In this document: in pieces, positions 1 to 9,013 of the stretch | How positions within the stretch are numbered: position 1 is the stretch's first letter | Layout: every line of letters begins with the position of its first letter | Program-made: the position numbers and the translations under genes | Source: Pseudonocardiaceae bacterium | GTDB lineage: Bacteria; Actinomycetota; Actinomycetes; Mycobacteriales; Pseudonocardiaceae | Length of the DNA stretch: 64,000 nt | Reading direction: 5' to 3' | Assembly (NCBI GenBank): GCA_009379845.1 | Contig: WHSZ01000001.1 | Coordinates: forward strand, 1-64,000 | Notes under the pieces: model-generated | What the model saw: the letters and a program-made list of their open reading frames with translations, nothing else | The model's database searches: none | Told to the model about the DNA's origin: nothing

Positions 1-883
1 CACCGCTGCCGGTCGAGAAAGCCCGTGAGGTGGAAACCCGCATCCTCGAGAAGGCGCCGCACCTGACCGTGGGCCGGTTACGGCAACGTCTGCGGTATCA
101 CGTGGCCAAGGTGGACCCGGACGGGGCGGCGGAACGCCGCCGACAACGCCAGCGGGAGCGCACCGTCGAGTACAACCCGAAAGACGACGGGATGGCCTCC
201 CTCTACGCCCTCCTACCCGCCGAACACGCCCAAGCGGCGTTCCACCGCATCTGCGGCCTCGCCACCACAGCCAAAACCCCCGAGGACACCCGCACCACCG
301 AACAGCGCCGCGCGGACGTGCTCACCGACCTGCTGCTCGGCAAACACCAAGAACACATCACCACCGAGATTCAGGTGCTGGTGCCCGCCACCGTCCTGGC
401 CGGTGTCACCAACGAGCCCGGCGAGTTGACCGGCTACGGACCCCTGGACGCCGACACCGTCCGCCGGCTCGCGCGCAGCGCCACCTGGCGCCGCATCCTC
501 ACCGACCCCCTTAGCGGCACCCTCCTCGACGTCGGACGCAAACGCTACCCCTCACCCGGACTCGCCGAACACATCCGAATACGCGATCGCACCTGCCGCT
601 TCCCCGGCTGCCCCCGACCCGCCACCACCTGCGACCTCGACCACTCCACCGCCCACACGAAGGGCGGCACCACCAGCGACGGCAACCTCGGATCCATGTG
701 CCCCACCACCACCACGCCAAAGACCACGGACCCTGGACACTCACACGACCCACACCAGGACACTTCATCTGGACCAGCCCCACCGGCCACACCCACCACG
801 TCACCCCCGAACCACTCCACGAACCCCAACCCACACCACCACCGACACCACCAGCGACACCCGACGACGACCCACCATTCTGA
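1..883 (+). pseudogene. DUF222/HNH endonuclease-like protein, 5'-truncated by window edge and frameshifted
   Basis: The reading frame is already open at base 3 (PLPVEKAREVETR), so the true start lies outside the window. The product belongs to the actinobacterial DUF222 ('13E12 repeat') family with a C-terminal HNH nuclease domain. The zinc/HNH part is visible as CRFPGC, CDLDHS and the following Gly/Asn-rich strand. After GSMC near base 701 the frame runs into low-complexity Thr/Pro/His sequence, whereas the next frame reads PHHHHAKDHGPW and then WTSPTGHTHHV, which is the expected family ending, stopping at 883. One missing C in the short C-run at 701-704 explains this. The lesion could be a real mutation in this high-copy gene family or a base-calling error. 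Confidence 0.8.
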
Positions 884-914
884 GTGCGAGACATGCTGCC
901 GACGGCCGCGATCG

Positions 915-1928
915 CTAGCCCTCCGGCTGCGCGGGTAGACCAAACAACGGGAACAGGGTTCCAGTCGTCTCAAGGAAGTTCTTCAGCCCCACGATCCGAC
1001 CCTCGGACACCTCGAGCACTTGTAGTGAGAAAGGGTAGTAACCGCCCTCCGGGCCGTTCGACCGATACTGGCCGAATGCCGGCAACCCGTTCGCCACGGT
1101 CGGCACCAAACGCGAGCCGCGGCAGCCGCTGCCCGGCCCCAGCCACCACTTGCGGATGTCGGCCCGGCCCCGCAGCCAAATCTCGAACGGTGGCATCGAG
1201 TGGGTGGCATCCTCGTGCAGCAGCGCCACCAGCGACTCGATGTCGAAGCGCTCGAAGGCATCGACGTAGCGCGCGAGCAACTCACGCTGCTCGTCATCGG
1301 CCGGCTGGACCGGATCGGTGGTGGCGGTGTCACTGGCAGCCAGCGTCGCTCGGGCACGCTGCAGCGCGCTGTTGACCGACGCGACCGTGGTGCCAAGCAG
1401 CTCGGCGACTTCTCCCGCCCGCCAGCTCAGCACCTCCCGCAGGATCAGCACGGCCCGCTGCCGGCGCGGCAGGTACTGCAGTGCCGCCACGAACGCGAGC
1501 CGAACGCTTTCCCGCGACACGGCCACATCGGCCGGGTCGTCGGCCGCGGGCAGCACGCGGCCGTCCGGGATCGGCTGGATCCAGGTGTTCTCCGGTCGCG
1601 GAGAACCAACCGGCGCATCGGGCGACTTGGACGGTGCCAGGTCCATCGGGAGTGCCCGGCGCCTGCGCCCGTTCAGCATGTCGAAGCACACGTTGGTCGC
1701 GATGCGATAGAGCCACGACCGCAAAGCCGAGCGGCCCTCGAAACGATCGACGCTTCGCCACGCCCGCACCAGCGTGTCCTGCACGGCGTCCTCGGCCTCG
1801 AACGCCGACCCCAACATCCGGTAGCAGTAGCCCGTAAGCTCCACCCGATGCTGTTCCAGCTGGCCCTCCAGCTTCCCGGTTCCACCGGATCTGTTGGCCG
1901 TGCCGCCGCTTACCGCAAGGTCACTCAT
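915..1928 (-). CDS. RNA polymerase sigma-70 factor, SigX5/SigG-like (ECF with C-terminal SnoaL-like domain)
   Basis: The 337-residue product has an ECF sigma core. Region 2 contains YCYRMLGSAFEAEDAVQDT and the DNA-melting segment RSWLYRIATNVCFDML. Region 4 has the helix-turn-helix LLGTTVASVNSALQRARA. The last third (after about residue 210) is a SnoaL/NTF2-like fold with YVDAFERFDIESLVALLHEDA, the arrangement of the TIGR02960-type sigma factors such as mycobacterial SigG. These factors lack a linked anti-sigma gene, and none is seen here. The ATG at 1928 is preferred over a GTG three codons upstream because AGAGGGG lies at a normal spacing before it. Its targets cannot be inferred from the sequence. 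Confidence 0.88.
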   Translation of the reverse strand: MSDLAVSGGTANRSGGTGKLEGQLEQHRVELTGYCYRMLGSAFEAEDAVQDTLVRAWRSVDRFEGRSALRSWLYRIATNVCFDMLNGRRRRALPMDLAPSKSPDAPVGSPRPENTWIQPIPDGRVLPAADDPADVAVSRESVRLAFVAALQYLPRRQRAVLILREVLSWRAGEVAELLGTTVASVNSALQRARATLAASDTATTDPVQPADDEQRELLARYVDAFERFDIESLVALLHEDATHSMPPFEIWLRGRADIRKWWLGPGSGCRGSRLVPTVANGLPAFGQYRSNGPEGGYYPFSLQVLEVSEGRIVGLKNFLETTGTLFPLFGLPAQPEG

Positions 1929-1999
1929 CCGCGCCACCCCTCTTGAGCGTCGGCGCGGGACTCAAGGCATCGCCGACTCCACCTGTCCATAAAGCCTAG

Positions 2000-2278
2000 C
2001 CACTTCTTCCTGGGCACGGCTACGAATTCGCGCGCGGATCTTTGCTGGTGTGCCAGCGGCTGGCAGGCGGCAGCATCACCGCGATCGACCGATCCGCCAC
2101 GATGATCACCGCGGCCAGCAAGCGAAATGCCGAACACGTGGCAGCAAACACGGCGACGTTCCAGGCCGTAGCGCTGCGTGACGCCGACTTCGGCAAGCAG
2201 CGGTTCGACAAGATCCTCGCCGTACACGTCGGTGTGTTCCTGCGTGGTCGGCCGGACCGCGAGCTCGGGACCACGTAA
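2000..2278 (+). pseudogene. Remnant of a class I SAM-dependent methyltransferase
   Basis: This short open frame encodes an interior slice of a class I methyltransferase. It reads GGSITAIDRSATMITAA, the strand-2 acidic loop that binds SAM ribose, then NAEHVAANTATFQAVAL and FDKILAVHVGVFLRG. Upstream the frame has GHG and LLVCQRL, a distorted version of the glycine-rich SAM motif. The C-terminal half is missing because the frame stops shortly after DREL. Intact relatives are about 200 residues, so the gene has lost both ends. It sits between the sigma factor and recQ and has no good ribosome binding site. Confidence 0.6.
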
Positions 2279-2341
2279 CCGATCACCCCGACCGCGCGGC
2301 CGCCGGCCAGGCGCGTCACCCGAGCTGCCTAGAATCGCCTG

Positions 2342-4180
2342 GTGACTTCCGCCGAGACCGACCCCGAGGCAACCGACGCACTCCGGGTGCTGCAACGCGT
2401 TTTCGGCTACGACTCGTTCCGGGGAAGCCAGCAGGAGATCATCGACCAGGTGGTGGCCGGCGGCGACGCGCTGGTGCTGATGCCGACCGGTGGCGGGAAG
2501 TCGCTGTGCTACCAGATTCCCGCGTTCGTGCGGGACGGCGTCGGTATCGTCGTCTCCCCGCTGATCGCTCTCATGCAGGATCAGGTCGACGCGCTGCGAA
2601 CCCTCGGGGTGCGCGCGGGATTCCTGAACTCCACACAGGATCCGGGCGAGCGGCGGCAGGTGGAGTCCGCGTTCCTCGCCGGTGAGCTTGATCTGCTCTA
2701 CCTGGCTCCGGAGCGGCTGCGCGTCGAATCGACGCTGAGCCTGCTTGATCGCGGCACGATCTCGCTGTTCGCCATCGACGAGGCACACTGTGTCGCCCAG
2801 TGGGGACACGACTTCCGGCCCGACTACCTCGCGCTGTCCATGCTGCACGAGCGCTGGCCCACGGTGCCTCGAATCGCGCTGACCGCCACGGCCACCGAGG
2901 CGACGCGTGCCGAGATCGCGTCCAGGCTGAACCTGGAGGACGCCAGGCACTTCGTGGCGAGCTTCGACCGGCCGAACATCCAGTACCGGATCGTGCCGAA
3001 GAACAGGCCAGAGCAGCAGTTGCTCGAGCTGCTGCGCGGCGAACACCAGGGTGACGCGGGCATCGTCTACTGCCTTTCGAGGGCGTCGGTGGAAAAGACC
3101 GCGACGTTCCTGACCGAGAACGGATTCGAGGCGTTGCCGTACCACGCGGGGCTGGACGCTCGCACCCGCGCCGCGCACCAGGCGCGCTTCCTGCGCGAGG
3201 ACGGCCTGATCATGGTCGCCACCATCGCGTTCGGCATGGGTATCGACAAGCCGGACGTGCGCTTCGTGGCGCACCTCGACCTGCCCAAGTCCGTGGAGGG
3301 CTACTACCAGGAAACCGGCAGGGCCGGAAGGGACGGCCTGCCGGCCACGGCGTGGCTGGCGTACGGCCTTCAAGACGTCGTGCAGCAGCGCAAGATGATC
3401 AGCACGTCCGACGGCGATGAGGCGCACCGGCGCAAGCTCGCCGCACACCTGGAAGCCATGCTGGCCCTCTGCGAGACGGTGGAATGCCGCCGGGAGCAAC
3501 TACTCGCCTACTTCGGGCAGAGTGGCAGCACCTCGTGCGGCAACTGCGACACGTGCCTGTCCCCGCCAGAATCGTGGGACGGCACGATACCGGCGCAGAA
3601 GGTGCTCTCCACGGTGTTCCGCCTGGACCGCGAGCGTCGCCAGAAGTTCGGCGCCGGGCACATCATCGACATCCTGCTCGGCAAGAACACCGCCAAGATC
3701 ACCCAGTTCCGGCACGATTCGCTGACGGTGTTCGGGGTGGGCACCGAGCTCCGGGACACCGAATGGCGCGGCGTGGTGCGCCAGCTGCTGGCCAAGGGGC
3801 TGCTCGCGGTGCACGGGGAGCACGGCGCGTTGCAGCTCACCGACGCGAGCGGCGAGGTGCTCGGTGGGCAGCGCGAGGTTCGGCTGCGACGCGAACCCAA
3901 GCAGACCGCGCAGCCGGCCAAGGCGGCCAAGCCCGGCCGGACCGCGCCGGCCGCGCTGTCCGAGGACGCGGTACCGCTGTTCGAGCGGCTCCGCGCGTGG
4001 CGTGCCGCGGCCGCCAAGGAGCAGGGCGTGCCGGCGTATGTGATCTTCCACGACGCGACGCTGCGCGAGATCGCCAGCAGATCGCCGTCGACACTGGCGG
4101 AACTCGGCACGGTGAACGGCGTCGGCGAGAACAAGCTGGCGAAGTACGGCCAGCAGATTCTGGACACCCTGGCGGCCTGA
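2342..4180 (+). CDS. recQ: ATP-dependent DNA helicase RecQ
   Basis: This 612-residue protein is a 3'-5' superfamily 2 helicase acting in recombination and replication-fork repair. Walker A is MPTGGGKS (residues 47-54) and motif II is DEAH (146-149), followed by the RecQ-specific aromatic-rich loop [13 protein letters not shown]. Motif VI is seen as [10 protein letters not shown]. The RQC zinc site is formed by cysteines in ECRREQ and CGNCDTC near residues 380-400. A C-terminal HRDC domain occupies about residues 530-612 ([30 protein letters not shown]). The length is normal for bacterial RecQ. The GTG start has a weak ribosome binding site but matches the usual N-terminus. Confidence 0.97.
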   Translation: MTSAETDPEATDALRVLQRVFGYDSFRGSQQEIIDQVVAGGDALVLMPTGGGKSLCYQIPAFVRDGVGIVVSPLIALMQDQVDALRTLGVRAGFLNSTQDPGERRQVESAFLAGELDLLYLAPERLRVESTLSLLDRGTISLFAIDEAHCVAQWGHDFRPDYLALSMLHERWPTVPRIALTATATEATRAEIASRLNLEDARHFVASFDRPNIQYRIVPKNRPEQQLLELLRGEHQGDAGIVYCLSRASVEKTATFLTENGFEALPYHAGLDARTRAAHQARFLREDGLIMVATIAFGMGIDKPDVRFVAHLDLPKSVEGYYQETGRAGRDGLPATAWLAYGLQDVVQQRKMISTSDGDEAHRRKLAAHLEAMLALCETVECRREQLLAYFGQSGSTSCGNCDTCLSPPESWDGTIPAQKVLSTVFRLDRERRQKFGAGHIIDILLGKNTAKITQFRHDSLTVFGVGTELRDTEWRGVVRQLLAKGLLAVHGEHGALQLTDASGEVLGGQREVRLRREPKQTAQPAKAAKPGRTAPAALSEDAVPLFERLRAWRAAAAKEQGVPAYVIFHDATLREIASRSPSTLAELGTVNGVGENKLAKYGQQILDTLAA

Positions 4181-4805
4181 TCGCGAAAGCGGCCGCTCCC
4201 CATGAAGCTGGCCACTTTGGACAGTCCGCGACCGCAAGAATTTCGAAACCACGTGGCGATCAGGAGTCTGCCGGCCGGCTGCGTGGCACCACCCCGCGAA
4301 GGTGCCACGCAGCAGCCTCAGGCAGCCGACCGTCTCGCGAGTTTCGACGAACACCATGTTCACGCCCGAACCGCGTCGTCGAATAGTGACTAAGGGCCTG
4401 AAGTACCGGGTCCACCGGTGGATGTGCCCCGCTTCTCGAGTCCCATGTGGAGGATCGGGCCCGGCGCAATAGAGGAAAAGGTCCTTACCAAACGGGTACC
4501 GACGACCGCGGCACAGCGGCTCCGGCGGTCGCAGGTTCGGAGCTCTCCGCGCGTGACCAGGCTGTTATACGGCATCACGGCGCGTAACTAAAGGCCCTAA
4601 GGATAGAGACTTTGTACCCATGTGTCGGCCAACATTCCCAACCACACTGATCGCATGACGGGGTCGCCGGTCGCTCGAGCGTGCCTGGGGGCCTCCGTTT
4701 GTATGAAATCCTCCGCCGCTCAACCAACCTGGCGCCTCGGTATTTCCGGAGCAATCGCGGCGTTCGTTGGGGACGAATCGTCCTGACCCCGGAAAGGTTC
4801 CATCG
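4181..4805. other. Non-coding stretch between recQ and the sugar ABC operon
   Basis: No supportable gene lies here. The first 130 bases hold the recQ terminator hairpin. The rest shows no protein-like reading frame in either direction and presumably carries the promoter of the sugar ABC operon. A GAAAGG ribosome binding site precedes the ATG at 4806. Confidence 0.55.
4278..4313 (+). terminator. Intrinsic-type terminator hairpin downstream of recQ
   Basis: A perfect inverted repeat has 13-bp arms, GCTGCGTGGCACC and GGTGCCACGCAGC, around a 10-base loop. It starts 97 bases after the recQ stop. There is no clear U-tract, which is common for hairpin terminators of high-GC actinomycetes. Confidence 0.7.
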
Positions 4806-5939
4806 ATGCGCACCAGAAGACCTCTGGCCGTCACCGCGGCCCTCTTCGCCGCGGCACTCACCATCACTGCTTGCGGCGCCAACACGGAAGGCGGCGGCGA
4901 CGCGGGCTCCGACAGCACTGCCGGGGCGGAAGGCGGCGGTGCGAACGGCACGGTAGGCGTGATCCTGCCCGAGACGGCCACCTCCGCGCGTTGGGAAGGC
5001 TTCGACAAGCCGATGCTCGAGAAGGCGCTGCGCGCCGAGGGCTTCGAGCCCGACGTGCAGAACGCCCTTGGCGAGGTCCAGAAGTTCACCACGCTTGCCG
5101 ACGGCATGATCGCCCAGGGCGTCGACGTGCTGGTCATCGCCTCGATCAACAGTGAGGTCGGCAGTGCGGTCGCGGCGAAGGCGAAAAATGCCGGCATTCC
5201 AACCATTGACTACGACCGCCTCAACCTCGGCGGCGGGTCCGACTACTACGTCTCGTTCGACAACGTCAAGGTCGGCGAGTTGCAGGGACAGGGCCTCGCC
5301 GATGCGCTGAAGGGCAAGCGAGGCGCCGAGGTGATCGAGATCGAGGGCGCGCCCACTGACAACAACGCGACACTGTTCCACGAGGGTCAGCGCAACGTGT
5401 TGAAGCCGTTGTACGACTCCGGCGCGCTGGAACTGGTGCAGAGCCAACCCATCACCGACTGGGACAACCAGAAGGGTGGCACCACCTTCGAGCAGATCCT
5501 CACCGGCAACGGCGGCAAGGTCGACGGCGTGGTGGCCGCGAACGACGGCCTCGCCGGCGCGATCATCACCGTGCTCAAGAAGAACGGGCTGAACGGCAAC
5601 GTCCCGGTGACGGGGCAGGACGCGACACCGGACGGGCTGAAGGCGCTCCTGCGCGGCGACCAGTACATGACCGTGTTCAAGCCCATCCAGGAAGAGGCCA
5701 ACGCCACGGCGAAGCTCGCCGCCGCACTGGCCAAGGGCGACACCGCTGCCGCCGACAAGCTCGCCAAGGACGTCAGCGAAGACCCGAAGGGCAAGCGTGA
5801 GGTCAAGTCCGTGCTGCTCGAGCCGCAACTGATCACCAAGAACGAGGTCAAGAAGGTGATCGACGAGGGCTACGTCCCGGCACGTGACGTCTGCGGCGGC
5901 ACTCTGCAGTCGACCTGCGCCGATCTCGGCATCTCCTGA
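4806..5939 (+). CDS. Sugar ABC transporter substrate-binding lipoprotein (XylF/ribose-binding type)
   Basis: This is a periplasmic-binding-protein-like lipoprotein of the type 1 (ribose/xylose) fold. The N-terminus MRTRRPL is followed by a hydrophobic stretch and a lipobox ITAC, giving lipidation at Cys23. A low-complexity Gly/Ala/Ser tether follows, then the domain starting GTVGVILPETATSARWEGFD. Typical features are IDYDRLNLGGGSDYYVSFD, DGVVAANDGLAGAII and GQDATPDGLKALLRGDQYMTV. The ATG at 4806 is chosen over an upstream in-frame start because GAAAGG precedes it and it gives a proper signal peptide. It is the first gene of a three-gene importer. The sugar is probably xylose-like, but this is inferred from family resemblance only. 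Confidence 0.92.
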   Translation: MRTRRPLAVTAALFAAALTITACGANTEGGGDAGSDSTAGAEGGGANGTVGVILPETATSARWEGFDKPMLEKALRAEGFEPDVQNALGEVQKFTTLADGMIAQGVDVLVIASINSEVGSAVAAKAKNAGIPTIDYDRLNLGGGSDYYVSFDNVKVGELQGQGLADALKGKRGAEVIEIEGAPTDNNATLFHEGQRNVLKPLYDSGALELVQSQPITDWDNQKGGTTFEQILTGNGGKVDGVVAANDGLAGAIITVLKKNGLNGNVPVTGQDATPDGLKALLRGDQYMTVFKPIQEEANATAKLAAALAKGDTAAADKLAKDVSEDPKGKREVKSVLLEPQLITKNEVKKVIDEGYVPARDVCGGTLQSTCADLGIS

Positions 5940-6000
5940 CCCATAGGCCGAACCGCCGGGGCGGGCCAGGTGCCCGCCCCGGTTTCCTGGAGCGAACACC

Positions 6001-6774
6001 ATGAACGAACCCGTCCTCGAAATACGCGGCCTCAACAAGAGTTTCGGTCCGGTCCATGTGCTGCATGATGTCGACCTCACGGTGCGAGCCGGTGAGGTCA
6101 CGGCTCTGGTCGGCGACAACGGGGCCGGCAAATCGACGTTGATCAAATGTGTGGCCGGCATCTACGCCTCCGACACAGGGCGTGTGCTGTTCCAGGGCGA
6201 GCCGGTGCACATCCGCGGGCCGCATGATGCGGCGGCACTGAGCATCGAGGTCGTCTACCAGGACCTCGCACTGGCGGACAACCTTGACGTCGTGCAGAAC
6301 ATGTTCCTCGGCAGGGAACGGGGCAGCCGGTGGCTGCTCGACGAAGCCAGCATGGAGCAGGCCGCGAGGGAGACCCTCGCTTCGCTGTCGGTGCGTACCG
6401 TCACCTCGGTGCGCACCCCGGTCTCCGCACTGTCCGGCGGGCAGCGGCAGACCGTGGCCATCGCCAAAGCGGTGCTGTGGAAGAGCAAAGTCGTGCTGCT
6501 CGACGAGCCGACGGCCGCGCTCGGGGTGGCGCAGACCCGGCAGGTGCTGGACCTGGTTCGCCGGCTCGCCGAGCAAGGTATCGGCGTGGTGCTGATCAGC
6601 CACAACATGGCAAACGTGTTCGACGTCGCCGATCGCATTTCCGTGCTGTACCTCGGACGAATGGCGGCCGAGGTGCCAGCCAAGGACGTCACCCACGGGC
6701 AGGTCGTCGAGCTGATCACCGCCGGCCGCTCGGGCGAACTCGGACTCGCCCGCCCCGAATCCGTTGTGCTGTGA
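6001..6774 (+). CDS. Sugar ABC transporter ATP-binding protein, single ABC domain
   Basis: The 257-residue ATPase of the importer carries Walker A GDNGAGKST (about residues 38-46), signature LSGGQRQTVAIAKA, Walker B VVLLDEPTAALG and the switch His in LISHNM. Classical XylG/RbsA proteins hold two fused ABC domains of about 500 residues. This one has a single domain and must dimerise, as in FrcA-type importers. It lies 61 bases after the binding protein and 29 bases before the permease, in the same orientation. Confidence 0.93.
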   Translation: MNEPVLEIRGLNKSFGPVHVLHDVDLTVRAGEVTALVGDNGAGKSTLIKCVAGIYASDTGRVLFQGEPVHIRGPHDAAALSIEVVYQDLALADNLDVVQNMFLGRERGSRWLLDEASMEQAARETLASLSVRTVTSVRTPVSALSGGQRQTVAIAKAVLWKSKVVLLDEPTAALGVAQTRQVLDLVRRLAEQGIGVVLISHNMANVFDVADRISVLYLGRMAAEVPAKDVTHGQVVELITAGRSGELGLARPESVVL

Positions 6775-6803
6775 GCGTTCCGGTGAGTAAGGAAGGACCA
6801 TCC

Positions 6804-8222
6804 ATGGCTCAGAGTTCCACCGCGTCCAAGGACGCGGCGGTACCCGACTTCGGGATCGACACCGTCCCGATGACCACACCCGAGGCGCTGCGCGATTACC
6901 TCGCTCGGCTACGGGCCGGTCAACTCGGCTCGTTGCCGGCGCTGCTCGGCCTGGTGGCGCTCGTGGTGTTGTTCGCGAGTCTGTCCGACGTGTTCCTGTC
7001 CCTGAACAACGTGGCGAACCTGCTGGCCCAGGGGGCCGGCCAGACGATGATCGCGATGGGCATCGTTTTCGTGCTACTGGTGGGGGAAATCGATCTGTCA
7101 GCCGGCACCGCGTCCGGGGCTGCCGGAGCGGTACTTGCCATGCACTACGTGGAAAACGGCAACCTGCTCGGCGGCATGGGCTCGACCGTGTTCATCCTGT
7201 TCATCTCGGTGCTGGCGGTGGCGGCCCTGCTGGCCGGGCTGCTGCGGATCTGGGCCGGGGTGGCGATGTCCGTGCTCGCGATCGTGCTCGCGGCATCCGG
7301 AATCGCCGCAAACCCGTGGATCGAGATGTTGCTGGCGCTGTGCGTCGGCACCGCGATCGGCTGCATCACCGGGTTCCTGGTCGCCAAGATCGGCATGCCG
7401 TCGTTCGTGGTGACTCTGGGGTTGTTCCTCGCCTGGCAGGGCGTCATCCTGCAGTTCATCGGCGAGGGCGGCGTGCTGGGCATCAGCAGCTCACCGGTGC
7501 TGAACAACGTCGCCAACGGCAACCTGTCTCCGCTGGGTAGCTGGCTGCTGTTCGTGCTGGCGGCGGGCGGTTTCGCCGCCGCTACCCTCGGCAGGCACTT
7601 CTCCCGGCGACGGCGTGGTCTTGTCACCCAGCCGACGCCGCTGGTGCTGTCCAAGGTCGGCGGGATCACGGCACTGGGTTTGGCTGCGACGGTGCTGCTC
7701 ACCATCAACCGATCCTCGAACGAGAGCGTCGTGGTCACCGGTGTGCCGTACGTGGTGCCGATCATCCTGGTGTTGCTCACCATCGGCACCTACGTGCTCA
7801 ACCGGACAAGCTACGGCCGGCACATCTACGCGGTCGGCGGGAACCGGGAGGCCGCGCGGCGGGCCGGCATCAACGTCGTCAAGATCAGGGCAAGCGTGTT
7901 CGTGGTGTGCTCGTCGGTCGCGGCGCTCGGTGCCATCGTCTACTCGTCGAAGGTCGGCTCGGTGGATCCGCAGGCCGGCGGTCTGAACACGCTGCTGTTC
8001 GCGGTCGGCGCCGCGGTGATCGGTGGGGCGTCGCTGTTCGGCGGGCGTGGCCGGGTGTTCGACGCGGTGATCGGTGGCACGGTGCTCGCCATCATCGCGA
8101 ACGGCCTGGGTTTGCTGAAGCAGCCCGCCGCGGTGGTAGCCGTGGTGACCGGGCTGGTTCTGCTTCTGGCCGCCACCGTCGACGCGCTGTCCCGGCAACG
8201 CGCGTCCACCTCCGCCCGCTGA
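6804..8222 (+). CDS. Sugar ABC transporter permease (XylH-like)
   Basis: This 472-residue inner-membrane permease has at least ten hydrophobic segments and the family motif GIVFVLLVGEIDLSAG. A second hallmark, GRHIYAVGGNREAARRAGIN, is the cytoplasmic loop that contacts the ATPase. It is longer than ribose permeases (about 320 residues), as expected for XylH-like members with extra membrane segments. The ATG at 6804 is supported by AAGGAAGGA just upstream and follows the ATPase gene by 29 bases. An earlier in-frame start would lie inside the ATPase gene. Confidence 0.93.
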   Translation: MAQSSTASKDAAVPDFGIDTVPMTTPEALRDYLARLRAGQLGSLPALLGLVALVVLFASLSDVFLSLNNVANLLAQGAGQTMIAMGIVFVLLVGEIDLSAGTASGAAGAVLAMHYVENGNLLGGMGSTVFILFISVLAVAALLAGLLRIWAGVAMSVLAIVLAASGIAANPWIEMLLALCVGTAIGCITGFLVAKIGMPSFVVTLGLFLAWQGVILQFIGEGGVLGISSSPVLNNVANGNLSPLGSWLLFVLAAGGFAAATLGRHFSRRRRGLVTQPTPLVLSKVGGITALGLAATVLLTINRSSNESVVVTGVPYVVPIILVLLTIGTYVLNRTSYGRHIYAVGGNREAARRAGINVVKIRASVFVVCSSVAALGAIVYSSKVGSVDPQAGGLNTLLFAVGAAVIGGASLFGGRGRVFDAVIGGTVLAIIANGLGLLKQPAAVVAVVTGLVLLLAATVDALSRQRASTSAR

Positions 8223-8263
8223 TCGCCGGGTCCTGGTGGTTGCCGTGGCGATCATCAGGACCC
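8220..8263. repeat. Two interleaved inverted repeats after the permease stop codon
   Basis: TGATCGCC (8220-8227, beginning with the stop codon) is complementary to GGCGATCA (8247-8254). GGGTCCTG (8228-8235) is complementary to CAGGACCC (8256-8263). The order A-B-A'-B' means the two 8-bp stems exclude each other or form a pseudoknot-like fold. The position suits a transcription terminator for the sugar operon. Confidence 0.5.
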
Positions 8264-8398
8264 TGAGTCGGGGCCGCCGCGCGGCAGCAGGACGGCGCAG
8301 CGTTCACACCACGCCACCTCCGGCCGGCCGCGGAGTATCGTGATCCGCACAGCGGGGACACCGCGATGTCGCCGCCATGCCGCTCGGGGAGGGTAGCC

Positions 8399-9010
8399 AT
8401 GAGCACGGAGTTCCTGCTGACATCGCTGATTGTCGTTGCCACGCCCGGCACCGGGGTGCTCTACACGATGGCCGCCGGCCTCGCGCGTGGCGCTCGCGCG
8501 AGCGTCGTCGCCGCGATCGGCTGCACTCTCGGCATCATTCCGCACATGGTGGCCGCGATCACGGGTCTCGCGGCACTGCTGCACACGAGCGCGATGGCGT
8601 TCCAGATTCTCAAGTATCTCGGCGTCGCCTACCTGCTGTACATGGCGTGGAGCACGTTGCGGGACAAGGGTGCGCTCGCGGTGGACCGCGACACCGCCCC
8701 TCGTTCGGCAACGAAGGTGATCGTCTCCGGCGTGCTGATCAACATCCTGAATCCGAAACTCACGATCTTCTTCTTCGCGTTCCTGCCACAGTTCGTGAGT
8801 ACCACCGAGCCGCATGCTTTCCGTCGCATGGCCGAATTGAGTGCCGTTTTCATGCTGCTGACCTTCATCGTCTTCGTCGGCTATGGGAAATTCGCCGCCG
8901 CGATCCGGAACCAGGTCATCTCGCGTCCCCGGGTTTTGGCGTGGATGCGCCGCACCTTCGCGGGGGCATTCGTGGCCCTCGGCGCCAGGCTCGCGTTCAC
9001 CTATCGGTAG
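8399..9010 (+). CDS. LysE family translocator
   Basis: This 203-residue membrane protein has about six hydrophobic segments. The LysE/RhtB signature near the N-terminus reads VVATPGTGVLYTMAAGLARG, and ILKYLGVAYLLYMAW and INILNPKLTIFFFAFLPQF are also typical. The family exports amino acids or small metabolites. The substrate is unknown. The ATG at 8399 is preferred over an upstream in-frame ATG because GGGGAGGG lies just before it. Confidence 0.9.
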   Translation: MSTEFLLTSLIVVATPGTGVLYTMAAGLARGARASVVAAIGCTLGIIPHMVAAITGLAALLHTSAMAFQILKYLGVAYLLYMAWSTLRDKGALAVDRDTAPRSATKVIVSGVLINILNPKLTIFFFAFLPQFVSTTEPHAFRRMAELSAVFMLLTFIVFVGYGKFAAAIRNQVISRPRVLAWMRRTFAGAFVALGARLAFTYR

Positions 9011-9013
9011 CTC

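Noticed and set aside
1925-3499. Long open frame on the minus strand across recQ
   Set aside because: It is opposite a clear RecQ with all motifs. Its composition (Arg/His/Val-rich, no family motifs) is that of a high-GC antisense shadow.
4575-6161. Long minus-strand frame across the sugar-binding protein gene
   Set aside because: No recognisable protein motif. The opposite strand encodes a well-defined lipoprotein.
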